Origin: Verrucomicrobiaceae bacterium
GTDB taxonomy: Bacteria > Verrucomicrobiota > Verrucomicrobiia > Verrucomicrobiales > Verrucomicrobiaceae
Assembly: GCA_027490195.1 (NCBI GenBank)
Contig: JAIXYN010000008.1
Span: 62,001-126,000 of the forward strand
DNA: 64,000 nucleotides
Direction: 5' to 3'
How positions within the stretch are numbered: the first letter of the stretch is position 1; every line of letters starts with the position of its first letter. Below, piece after piece: positions 35,163-42,845 of this stretch. The notes beneath the pieces are model-generated. The model ran no database searches and had not been told where the DNA came from. It worked only from the letters and a program-made list of their open reading frames with translations. Position numbers and translations under genes: made by a program.

Positions 35163-36464
35163 ATGTTTCATTGCCAAGCTCTCATTCTACTCGTCACCCT
35201 GATGGCTGCATTCGCACTGGCGGATGAAGGCACGGGCACCAAGTCCCTCGCGAATCTGCACGGTGTATGGCGCGCTCTTTTGAATCATGATGGCAGCAAG
35301 GTGCTGGTGCAATTGAGGGAAGGAGAGGTCGGGCTTTGGGATGTCGCTTCCGGAAGACCCGTGACGGGCGATATCGGAGCGATGAAGGTGCGGGGAGATG
35401 TTCTCATGGCGCCCGGTGCCACACGATTCGCCGCCGGATTTCAAGATGGAACTGTGCGCGTTTTTGACGCCAGCTCTGAAAAGGCGGTTTCACCCGAGCT
35501 GAAAGTGGCGCTCTTGGAAAATGGCATGGACCTGATGAAGTTCTCTCCGGATCTCCGCACCCTGGTTGTGTTTGATGCGGATCAGCGGGCGAATGTGTTC
35601 GACATCGAATCTGGACGAGAGCTTGCGCTGATCACTCCGACATCTGCACAAGAGGCCAATGACGACTCCATGCGATGCCAGTTCTCAAACGATGGGAAAT
35701 CCTGCTTCATCCTCGAAGCAGGCGGCACTTTGGTGCGCTACAGCACCTCCGACTGGAAAGCTGCGGGCAAGTCAATGACGCATCCGAACCGGGACGGATA
35801 CTGGTTTGCATTCGATCTCTCCCGGGACGGAAAGTATGCCATCACCTCCGACGGACCCGGGGAGAACGGGCCGGAGGGGTATCTCCAGCTCTGGGACCTG
35901 CAAAAGGAGGAACCCATCGGTGAGGCTTTGAAAGCACAGAACGGATTGAGCGGCTGGTTTCTGCCGGGCGGCAAACGTCTCCTCGTCACACCTTCACTCG
36001 GACTGGCCGCAGTCTATGGGCTCCCTGGACTTGGGCGGCTCTTTGACCTGCCACGGCATGATGATGTGGAAGGTCCAAGAGTGACAGGCACACGCGATGG
36101 GCAGTGGCTTCTGACCTCGGGCAATGCCATGCTTCATGTGTGTGACGCGCTCACCGGCAAAGTGGAAGGCTTTAACTCCAACAAGGCGCTCGTTTCGAAT
36201 GTGCTGTTGTCCCCCGATTCCAGGCATTGCTATGTCATGTATGATAACACAGCGTTTTTTCAGGAACGCTATCACGACCATTATGTGATGAAATTGAGCC
36301 TGCCCCAACTCAAGACCATGGCCTCCATCCGCATTCTGGATACGCTGGGCAGCATCGAACTTTCTCCCGATGGCTCACGACTGCTGATCATCCAAGGCTG
36401 GAATGACCGGGAGCAGGTACGGATCTTCGATGCAGGCACCCTGCAGGAGATCCTGCCACACTGA
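35163..36464 (+). CDS. Secreted beta-propeller (WD40-like) protein
   Basis: 433 residues from the ATG at 35163; an upstream TTG at 35151 is in frame but less likely. Signal peptide about 1-20 (MFHCQALILLVTLMAAFALA). Repeats of about 40 residues have WD40-like endings: VGLWDVASGRPV, VRVFDASSEKAV, ANVFDIESGREL, LQLWDLQKEEPI and VRIFDAGTLQEI. They typically follow F/LSPDGS turns, giving a probable seven-bladed propeller. Such proteins act as binding scaffolds. It starts 18 bp after the site-2 protease stop and is probably part of the same transcript. Confidence 0.75.
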   Translation: MFHCQALILLVTLMAAFALADEGTGTKSLANLHGVWRALLNHDGSKVLVQLREGEVGLWDVASGRPVTGDIGAMKVRGDVLMAPGATRFAAGFQDGTVRVFDASSEKAVSPELKVALLENGMDLMKFSPDLRTLVVFDADQRANVFDIESGRELALITPTSAQEANDDSMRCQFSNDGKSCFILEAGGTLVRYSTSDWKAAGKSMTHPNRDGYWFAFDLSRDGKYAITSDGPGENGPEGYLQLWDLQKEEPIGEALKAQNGLSGWFLPGGKRLLVTPSLGLAAVYGLPGLGRLFDLPRHDDVEGPRVTGTRDGQWLLTSGNAMLHVCDALTGKVEGFNSNKALVSNVLLSPDSRHCYVMYDNTAFFQERYHDHYVMKLSLPQLKTMASIRILDTLGSIELSPDGSRLLIIQGWNDREQVRIFDAGTLQEILPH

Positions 36465-36478
36465 AGCGTGATGAGCTA

Positions 36479-37537
36479 CTACGCCTGTGGCAGATGCACG
36501 GCAGGAAGAGGTGCGACAATGTTCACTGGCCAGGGGGAAAACTTCTCGTAGATGCCGGCACCGAGTTCTTTGCTGCTGGCATAGCCGCGCCGGAACATTT
36601 CGAGTTTGGCGTCGATGTTATCGACGTGATGCAGCGCTACTGCCTCCGGCGTCTTTGGCAGAACAGGGGAGCCGAACTCATGGGTGCCATGGTGCGCGGC
36701 AATGAGATGCAGCAGGTGCAGGCGCACGATTTCAGAAGCGGGCTCCAGGGAGGTCCATTCAGCAGCAGCAGGATCTTCCAGCAGGTCACGCCACAGTTTG
36801 TTTACCAACTCAAGACCGAGTGGAATATGGCCCAGCATTTCAGCGGTGAGATTGTAGGGCATGGTGAAGCCGGACTCCGCATAGGCATTTTCCCAGAGTT
36901 TGCCGCAGTCGTGAAACAAGACGCCTGCGATCATCAGGTCTCGGTTCAACTGCGGATACAGGCCTGCAAGCGCCACGGCGCAGCGCATCATCTGCGCCAC
37001 ATGCTCCACCAGACCACCACGGCGGGCATGATGGTTTTTGCGTGCGGCACCGGTGCGGCGGAAGCGCTCGCCGTAGCGTTCAAGAAACACCCGACAGAGC
37101 TTCGAGAGACGTGGATCGCGAATGGACTCGATGAAGGCGACGATATCGGAGTAATCGGCCTGCTGACGAGAAGCGAGATCGGGATCTCCCAGCAGCAGCG
37201 TGCTGGTTTCGTCTTCGGCGAGCATGCGCATCTGCACCTGCCGTGGTTCGAGACCGTATTTGCCCTCGACCCACTGGCCAGCGAGCTGGATGAAGGTGTT
37301 GCGCGCCAGTTTGGAGGCGTCTTGAAAGAGCGGATTGTTGTCAAAGACACGCCAGATGAACGAATCGGCGGCATCGACGAGCTTCACCTCGAAGAACGGG
37401 CTACCGGAGCTGGTGGCTTTCTCGATGCGTGATTCGACCTGAAGGTGCAGCCGGTAGGGCTGCGGTGTTGGATTCGCGACCTGCCGCAACTGGGTGATTG
37501 TGATGAGATCGAGGTCGTCTGGCAATAGTTCGCTCAT
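36479..37537 (-). CDS. OB-fold/HD-domain protein, YhaM-like 3'-5' exoribonuclease type
   Basis: 352 residues from the ATG at 37537, which overlaps the stop of the upstream gene as ATGA. The N-terminal part (about 28-125) contains strands such as RLHLQVESRIEKATSSGSPFFEVKLVD, like an OB-fold. The HD domain follows: His in RRGGLVEHVAQMM, the His-Asp pair in GVLFHDCGK, and a later AHHG. This arrangement is that of YhaM/CBF1-type 3'-5' exoribonucleases, although HD phosphohydrolases of other function share it. Cytoplasmic. Confidence 0.75.
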   Translation of the reverse strand: MSELLPDDLDLITITQLRQVANPTPQPYRLHLQVESRIEKATSSGSPFFEVKLVDAADSFIWRVFDNNPLFQDASKLARNTFIQLAGQWVEGKYGLEPRQVQMRMLAEDETSTLLLGDPDLASRQQADYSDIVAFIESIRDPRLSKLCRVFLERYGERFRRTGAARKNHHARRGGLVEHVAQMMRCAVALAGLYPQLNRDLMIAGVLFHDCGKLWENAYAESGFTMPYNLTAEMLGHIPLGLELVNKLWRDLLEDPAAAEWTSLEPASEIVRLHLLHLIAAHHGTHEFGSPVLPKTPEAVALHHVDNIDAKLEMFRRGYASSKELGAGIYEKFSPWPVNIVAPLPAVHLPQA

Positions 37538-37839
37538 GAAGCAGAGTCTTTGGTGTGGCCGGGATTGTTTTGCCAAGGAGTGCCTGTGGTATCGGAAAGC
37601 GGGAGGCGGTTTTTGGGTGCGTGACTGGCCGGAATTTTGTCATCTTCGCTGATGAAGAAAAACAGCAGGATGCCGATGACAGGTGCGAAAGTGATGACTA
37701 GGAACCAGAGGATGCGCTCGTGGGTTGCAAAGCGTCTGCGGTTAAGCAGGTAGGTGAGAGTCGCGCAGTATATCAAAGCATAAATGACCCAAGCCGCGAA
37801 CCAGAGCGGTCCAGTGCTGTCGAATTTGATGGAAGGCAT
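37534..37839 (-). CDS. Small membrane protein with PLDc_N-like segment
   Basis: 101 residues, two membrane helices (LWFAAWVIYALIYCATLTYLL and ILWFLVITFAPVIGILLFFFI). The second helix region, with a charged residue before W-x-x-x-x-x-x-x-P-x-x-G-x-x-x-Y/F, is the pattern of the short PLDc_N domain found at the N-terminus of cardiolipin synthases or alone. The C-terminal 30 residues are polar. It overlaps the start of the HD protein gene by ATGA, so both are made from one mRNA. Confidence 0.6.
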   Translation of the reverse strand: MPSIKFDSTGPLWFAAWVIYALIYCATLTYLLNRRRFATHERILWFLVITFAPVIGILLFFFISEDDKIPASHAPKNRLPLSDTTGTPWQNNPGHTKDSAS

Positions 37840-37891
37840 GATGCCGCGAATTCAAGCGGCTGCGCCCAGAAAAGCAATAGGTATACCGGTG

Positions 37892-39310
37892 CTACATCAC
37901 CGGCTGCCCGATCTCACGCCACGGCCCCTGCTTAAGGACGATGTCCGGCACGAGGGACTGCCAGTTGAGATCGCGGGCGTGGATCATGTTGCGCACTTCG
38001 GCACTGGTGTGGAAGAGGAAGTCCTGATTGGGTTCCTCCAGCGCACGTACGCTTTTGGTTTCGATCAGGTAGCGCAGCAGATGTTTTTGCTCGGGCGTTA
38101 CACGGACGTCGTTCAATCCGAGAATCTGGCCGTTCATTGGGTTGCCCATGGGGTACACATAAACACGCACTTGGTTTTTGAAGAGGCGCCCAAAGGATTC
38201 GAGCAGGCCGCCTTCGAGATCCGTGCACCAGCGCTCGTTGAACAGCTCCTGGAAGAGAGGCAGGCCGAGCACAATGCCGATGGGACACTGCGTGTGGCGC
38301 GCAAGGTAGCTGCTGACGCGATGGAACTCCGGATAATTCGAAATGAGCACGTTTTTGCCAAGCGCCTGGAGCACGTCTGCACGCGCAAGGAATTCGCTGT
38401 CCGGCACCTCGGCCCCACTGGCGAGGAGATTGTGCATGGTGATTTCGAGAATCTCGATGTTGTTGTTGGCGGCATCCCCAAAATCTGCCTGAAAGGCCGC
38501 CTGCCCTCGCTCGATCATGTCGAGATTGAGCTTGGTGATGGGATCAAAGCTGCCACGTTTGAGGAAGACCGGCTTTTTATAAAGCACGTCAGAGGCCTGC
38601 CAGATTTCACCGTCAGCGCCGAAAAGCGCGGCGTCTGCCAAACCCAGTCGGACGAGTTTCAATGCGACGAGACGATCCTGAAATTCTGAGGCTGCGAAGG
38701 CGGGGCCGGTAAAGTCGATCATGTCGATCTCGACGCGCTTGCGTGTGAGATCATCGAGCAGGCTTTGAAGAAAGGTGGAGAGGTCATCCCGCAGATGGAA
38801 GGCGGCGTAGATGAGGTTCACCCCCAGTTTTCCAAGAGCATCCGACTGCCGCGCATTGGAGTCGTCCAGCAGACGCATGTGCATCTGGATTTCGCTGCTA
38901 GGACCTCCGGGTTCAGTTTGGAAACGCAAGCCGATCCAGCCGTGGCATTCCTCCTTGGTGTCGCGATAGGAGCGGGCGCGCACGGTGTCTGCCAGCGTGA
39001 AGAAGGTGGTGGTGGCACCGCGTTTGGGGTTCAGCCGCTCAATCAGCATGGGGTACTCATGATCCAGCATTGCGCACATGCGCTGGCGTGAGACGTAGCG
39101 GGAGCACTTGCCGTAGATTTCATCGCTGATGGTCATGTCATAGGCCGACATGCTCTTGGCCACGGTGCCGGAGGCACCGCCTGCGCGGAAGAACCAGTTG
39201 GCGATTTCCTGACCGGCGCCGATTTCAGCAAAGGTGCCGTAGATGGTGTGCGCGAGATTGATCTTGAGGGCTTTCTCAAGCGTGCCGGGGCGGTCGTTTA
39301 CAGAATTCAT
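37892..39310 (-). CDS. Large conserved protein of unknown function
   Basis: 472 residues from the ATG at 39310 (MNSVNDRPGTLEKALKINL); other in-frame starts at 39334 and 39358 would lengthen the overlap with the upstream gene. There is no signal peptide or membrane segment. A conserved-looking N-terminal block (TIYGTFAEIGAGQEIANWFFRAGGASGTVAKSMSAYDM) is glycine- and alanine-rich. I recall this sequence type as a widespread conserved protein in several phyla but do not know a function, and I will not assign one. Adjacent upstream on the same strand is the MidA-like methyltransferase, with the starts overlapping its stop region. Confidence 0.75.
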   Translation of the reverse strand: MNSVNDRPGTLEKALKINLAHTIYGTFAEIGAGQEIANWFFRAGGASGTVAKSMSAYDMTISDEIYGKCSRYVSRQRMCAMLDHEYPMLIERLNPKRGATTTFFTLADTVRARSYRDTKEECHGWIGLRFQTEPGGPSSEIQMHMRLLDDSNARQSDALGKLGVNLIYAAFHLRDDLSTFLQSLLDDLTRKRVEIDMIDFTGPAFAASEFQDRLVALKLVRLGLADAALFGADGEIWQASDVLYKKPVFLKRGSFDPITKLNLDMIERGQAAFQADFGDAANNNIEILEITMHNLLASGAEVPDSEFLARADVLQALGKNVLISNYPEFHRVSSYLARHTQCPIGIVLGLPLFQELFNERWCTDLEGGLLESFGRLFKNQVRVYVYPMGNPMNGQILGLNDVRVTPEQKHLLRYLIETKSVRALEEPNQDFLFHTSAEVRNMIHARDLNWQSLVPDIVLKQGPWREIGQPVM

Positions 39311-39321
39311 GAGGGGTGATT

Positions 39322-40287
39322 TTATGATGCGCATGCCTGACGGCGATGCACGAAGCATTTGAAGGCAGTTCCGGCTCCGTCGGAATCGGTGAGACAGGCT
39401 GGCGCAACTTGTGAATGCAGAAATTCGGCCAGGGTCTGCTGGGATGACTGCTCGAGGCCCAATTCACGCAGCCAGGAGGCATAATCGGTGAAATTGATGT
39501 CGGCGGTGATGTCCTGGCGGCCAGGATTGGCATAGATGTCGGCTCCGGTGAGTCTTTGATGCAGGAGATAAGCACGCAGCGTGCCGTGTGGCCGCCGATG
39601 GTAGAGCCGGGGGAATTCGTCGCCGTAGTCGATGGTGAGCATGGCACCGCTCTTCCAATGCGGTGTCCATTGCTGCAACCAGTCGCGGATGCTGGGGTGA
39701 AGCTCACAGCGCTGGCGGTCCGCGAATGTGGTGTGACGCAGCGCGCTGAAATGGGCTGCGTCGAGAGACTGCGGGTGAAGCTGCTCCGGCACCCAGACCT
39801 CAAGCCAGCGCTGCTCGGCAGCGCTCCACTGCACGAGGGTGGCGGGGAAGGCATCAAGAAGTTCGTTGTGGTAGATGAACGCGTGGCCTTGCGCAGCGGC
39901 GAGTGCGGACTCGATGTCCTGATGCCACGTCACTTTGGTACCCAGTTTCTTTTGCTGCTCCTGCCGCAGCACCGGGGAGGTATCGACGATGTGGAAGGTG
40001 AAGCGGCGTCGCGCCCACCAGCCGAGCGACTTGCGCACTGCGTGCATGAGAGAGCCATCGCCTGCACCGATCTCGATGATGTGACACACCTGGGGCTGCA
40101 GTCGCGATTCCGCTTTGATCCAGGCTGCGACGGCCCGTCCCAAGGCTGGCGAAAGCGTAGCGGAAGTGGAGAAATCTCCAGCCCTTCCAACAGTGCGAAT
40201 CTGCCGGGTGTAATAGCCGCGTTCGGGATCGAACAGGGCACGCGCCATGAAGGAGGAGAAGGGCTCAGAAACTGCGGATGATTTCAT
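39322..40287 (-). CDS. SAM-dependent methyltransferase, MidA/NDUFAF7 type
   Basis: 321 residues from the ATG at 40287; the frame is open further upstream over the aminotransferase gene, but residues before this Met are not family-like. Recognisable blocks are PERGYYTRQIRTVGRAGDFSTSATLSPALGRAVA, HIIEIGAGDGSLM (SAM-binding loop), IYHNELLDAFP, LTIDYGDEF and GRQDITADINFTDY. The eukaryotic homologue NDUFAF7 methylates an arginine of the complex I 49 kDa subunit, the NuoD homologue. The bacterial function is not established. nuoD is in the same window, 7 kb away. It overlaps the aminotransferase gene by 23 bp. Confidence 0.85.
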   Translation of the reverse strand: MKSSAVSEPFSSFMARALFDPERGYYTRQIRTVGRAGDFSTSATLSPALGRAVAAWIKAESRLQPQVCHIIEIGAGDGSLMHAVRKSLGWWARRRFTFHIVDTSPVLRQEQQKKLGTKVTWHQDIESALAAAQGHAFIYHNELLDAFPATLVQWSAAEQRWLEVWVPEQLHPQSLDAAHFSALRHTTFADRQRCELHPSIRDWLQQWTPHWKSGAMLTIDYGDEFPRLYHRRPHGTLRAYLLHQRLTGADIYANPGRQDITADINFTDYASWLRELGLEQSSQQTLAEFLHSQVAPACLTDSDGAGTAFKCFVHRRQACAS

Positions 40288-41515
40288 CGGCGATGATTTC
40301 CAAGCCTTCGCGCACAATGTGCTGCGGCTGCGAATAGGTAAGGCGCAGGCATTCGTGCGGATGACGCCAGTCTTTCTCCAGGCCGAAGGCGAAGTAATGC
40401 CCGGGGATGACGAGGACTTTGCGTTCTTTGAGCCGAAGATACAATTCTGCGGCAGGGATGGGCAGGCCATTCACCCAGAGCCAGAGGAAGAAGGCCCCTT
40501 CCTGGGCATGCAAGGCCCACGGCACGCGATCTCCCAGCGCGGCGGCGAGAACGGATTTGGCGAAGTCGGAGCGCTCGCGGTAAAAGGGGCGAATGACCGA
40601 GGGGCCGAGTTTGACGAGGGTGTCGTCTTTGAGCAGCGGCATGAGGAGCGCCTGGCCGAGATTGCCATTCGCCAGCGAGACGATGGCGTTCATGTTAGAG
40701 AGCGCCTTCACGATGTGAGGATCGGCAACGATCATGGCCGTGCGCACGCCGGGCAGGCCGACCTTGCTCATGCTGATGCTGAAGATCATGCCCGGCTGCC
40801 AATTGGGCTGGAAGCCATTGTGAATGACACCGGGAAAAGGATGCCCATAAGCGTTGTCGATGATGAGCGGGATGCCGTGTGCATCCGCCAGTGCGTGCAG
40901 GCTGTCGAACTCGTTTTGCGTGAGGACATTGCCCGTGGGATTCGTGGGGCACGAGACACACATCGCGGCGATGTCGGGCGTGATGCGCAGCTGGTCGAAA
41001 TCGACGTGATATTTGATCTCGTGAGGAGCGGTTTCGACAATGCGCGGCAGACAGGCGGTGAACTGGCCTGTGCTGAGCGCCTGATTGGCGTAACCAATGT
41101 ATTCAGGCAGCAGCGGGAACAGGATGCGCTTCTTCGTAGCACCGGTTTGACCGGCGAGAAGATTGAAGAGCAGGAAGAACGCGGACTGCGAGCTGGGCAT
41201 GACCGCGATGTTTTCATGGGTCACATTCCAGCCGCATTCGCGCTTGAGAAAAGCCGCGAAGGCTTCGCGAAAGAGCGGATTACCACCCGGAGGATCGTAG
41301 TTGAGCAAGGTGCGGTCGATGCTGCCGTCATCGAGCATGCCGTGCATGCGCGTGCGCCAGAGCTGCTGCACCTCGGGAATGGCCGCAGGCTGTCCACCGC
41401 CGAGCATTCGCATGTCTGGATGGGTGGTGAGCGCGGCTCCGCAGTCATCCATGAGTTCCTGGATGCCGCTGGGGCCCGCAAGGCGCTGGCCGATGTCTGA
41501 GAAGGTGGGTTGCAT
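40265..41515 (-). CDS. avtA: Valine-pyruvate-type aminotransferase (AvtA-like)
   Basis: 416 residues from the ATG at 41515, which overlaps the TGA of the upstream gene as TGATG. A PLP-dependent fold-type I enzyme. Features include MLGGGQPAAIPEVQ, NYDPPGGNPLFREA, VSCPTNPTGNVLTQNE (substrate/PLP loop), LIIDNAYGHPFPG (cofactor Asp/Tyr) and SISMSKVGLPGVRTAM with the Schiff-base Lys. The YDPPGG and PTNPTGNVLT patterns suit the AvtA subgroup, which transfers amino groups between valine, alanine and pyruvate. Substrate assignment is by similarity only. Confidence 0.85.
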   Translation of the reverse strand: MQPTFSDIGQRLAGPSGIQELMDDCGAALTTHPDMRMLGGGQPAAIPEVQQLWRTRMHGMLDDGSIDRTLLNYDPPGGNPLFREAFAAFLKRECGWNVTHENIAVMPSSQSAFFLLFNLLAGQTGATKKRILFPLLPEYIGYANQALSTGQFTACLPRIVETAPHEIKYHVDFDQLRITPDIAAMCVSCPTNPTGNVLTQNEFDSLHALADAHGIPLIIDNAYGHPFPGVIHNGFQPNWQPGMIFSISMSKVGLPGVRTAMIVADPHIVKALSNMNAIVSLANGNLGQALLMPLLKDDTLVKLGPSVIRPFYRERSDFAKSVLAAALGDRVPWALHAQEGAFFLWLWVNGLPIPAAELYLRLKERKVLVIPGHYFAFGLEKDWRHPHECLRLTYSQPQHIVREGLEIIADEIIRSF

Positions 41516-41970
41516 CAAGAGCCGACCGAGGTCTGCACCCAGTCGCGAATGCTGAAATCTGGCGCAGCTTTTTCAATCTGCCAGCGGCCATCCGCATTCA
41601 GTCTGACACTGCCGAGCCAGCGCTGATGCCACTCTTCGGGAGAAATCATGCTGAGCTGGTGCCTGCCCGAGACTTCGTAGAGGTGGTAGACCTCGCCACA
41701 GACAGGTTCAAAGCCGAAGCTGCTTTCGTAGATGAGTTTGTTCCAGTTGAAGGCATCGATGACCTCCATGTAGCGCTCCTGAATTTCCACCATCTCCTGC
41801 TGAAGCACACGCTCGACCCGGGAGACGCCGCGGGATTTGAAGTTGGTCAGATCCTGCGGGATGATTTTGGCAGCCAGGCGCGAAACTGGATACGGCAGGT
41901 AATTGCCGCGGGGTTCGGGGGCTTGCAGAGCAGCGTCAATGGGGTCCAAAACAGGGGCGATTTCTTTCAT
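41515..41970 (-). CDS. DUF2452-type conserved protein
   Basis: 151 residues. The order GNYLPYPVSRLAAKIIPQDLTNFKSRGVSRVERVLQQEM, then FNWNKLIYESSFGFEPVCGEVYHLYE, matches the DUF2452 family, small cytoplasmic proteins of unknown function found in bacteria and some eukaryotes. It is co-transcribed with the aminotransferase gene downstream, which starts on the last base of its stop codon. No structure or activity can be inferred further. Confidence 0.8.
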   Translation of the reverse strand: MKEIAPVLDPIDAALQAPEPRGNYLPYPVSRLAAKIIPQDLTNFKSRGVSRVERVLQQEMVEIQERYMEVIDAFNWNKLIYESSFGFEPVCGEVYHLYEVSGRHQLSMISPEEWHQRWLGSVRLNADGRWQIEKAAPDFSIRDWVQTSVGS

Positions 41971-42045
41971 AAAATGGGCTGCGGGGTAGCGGTATGCAAC
42001 GGCGCTTTGATTTGAAATGCCGCTGCGGGAGACTTAGAATGAGCC

Positions 42046-42597
42046 ATGAATAACGTCTCGAAACTCCTTCAGGCCGCAGTGCTCTCTGGTCTTCTGGCTT
42101 CATGCGCCAGCAAAACAATGGACAGTATCCCCACATTGGCAGACCTGAATGCCTACGAGCAAGTGGTCCACGCTAGGTATCAGGTGATGTATGATGAACT
42201 TGAGAAGAAGCTGGCCAGCGGTGCGATCAGCAAAGCTGACTATGCGGAGGAAAAGCGCCGGCTGGATTCCAAGGTCGCGGAGAGTGTCAACGACGCGGCA
42301 TGGAACAAACACTACCTGGCTGAATCAGAGCGTAAATCCGACGGTGTTCCGACTCCGGATCAGCCAGTGGCTTTGGGCTTTGCGTCCTCAGTGGGCGGAG
42401 GATTTTACATGCCCTCCTATCAAAATTACGGAGCGGTGACAGGCATGGGAGGTTCGGCTGGCATGGGCAGCATGCGATCTGCCAATGAGCAGATCGGCCA
42501 ATCCAAGAGCATCCGCAATGATGCCATGTCCTCCGGGGGCACCTACCTTTCCGCGCCGCCGCCCGGCTCCGTTTACGATCAGGGTCCAAGACGTTAA
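42046..42597 (+). CDS. Lipoprotein of unknown function
   Basis: 183 residues. A lipobox LLASC with Cys20 follows a short hydrophobic segment, so it is a lipid-anchored protein. A helical region with heptad-like charge pattern (YQVMYDELEKKLASGAISKADYAEEKRRLDSKV) is followed by a Gly/Ser/Met-rich low-complexity tail (GAVTGMGGSAGMGSM) and a Pro-rich end. No family is recognised. It is divergent from the DUF2452 gene and followed by a strong terminator at 42653. Confidence 0.75.
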   Translation: MNNVSKLLQAAVLSGLLASCASKTMDSIPTLADLNAYEQVVHARYQVMYDELEKKLASGAISKADYAEEKRRLDSKVAESVNDAAWNKHYLAESERKSDGVPTPDQPVALGFASSVGGGFYMPSYQNYGAVTGMGGSAGMGSMRSANEQIGQSKSIRNDAMSSGGTYLSAPPPGSVYDQGPRR

Positions 42598-42652
42598 AAA
42601 AGACGACGACTGCCTAGTTCGACCTCTCGACAGAGGCATCGCATCCAAAGAT

Positions 42653-42690
42653 AAAGCCCTGTGAGGAGTGATCCCCACAGGGCTTTTGGC
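42653..42690. terminator. Bidirectional intrinsic terminator between lipoprotein and ppdK
   Basis: AAAGCCCTGTG (42653-42663) and CACAGGGCTTT (42676-42686) form a perfect 11 bp stem with a 12-base loop, followed by TTTT on the plus strand and AAAA at the other side. It fits termination of both convergent transcripts. A further inverted repeat TTGACCTCC/GGAGGTCAA (42710-42730) lies between it and the ppdK stop. Confidence 0.85.
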
Positions 42691-42734
42691 GGCGGATTGC
42701 TCCGCCACATTGACCTCCCTAGGAGGTCAATGCG

Positions 42735-42845
42735 TTACTTCTTTTTCGCAGCCTTTTTGGCGACTTTCTTAGCAGGAGCGGCCTTTTTGGCGGCTTTCTT
42801 TGCGGGTGCCTTTTTGGCGGCTTTCTTTGCAGCTTTCTTAGCCAT
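42735..42845 (-). CDS. Possible separate 36-residue histone-H1-like protein inside the ppdK frame
   Basis: An ATG at 42845 in the ppdK frame starts a 36-residue sequence of [20 protein letters not shown] type made almost only of Ala, Lys, Pro and Val. It is like the basic C-terminal tails of bacterial histone H1-like proteins that bind DNA. Upstream of the ATG is AGAGGA at about 8 bases and an A/C-rich leader (CAACAACGCAACCAACAAC) resembling an untranslated region. If ppdK really continued in another frame, a TAA seven bases before this ATG would end it. So this may be an independent gene, a fusion, or an assembly error. Confidence 0.45.
   Translation of the reverse strand: MAKKAAKKAAKKAPAKKAAKKAAPAKKVAKKAAKKK

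Noticed and set aside
42710-42730. TTGACCTCC/GGAGGTCAA inverted repeat as a regulatory operator
   Set aside because: It lies between two convergent gene ends beside a strong terminator, so it is more probably part of transcript-end structure.
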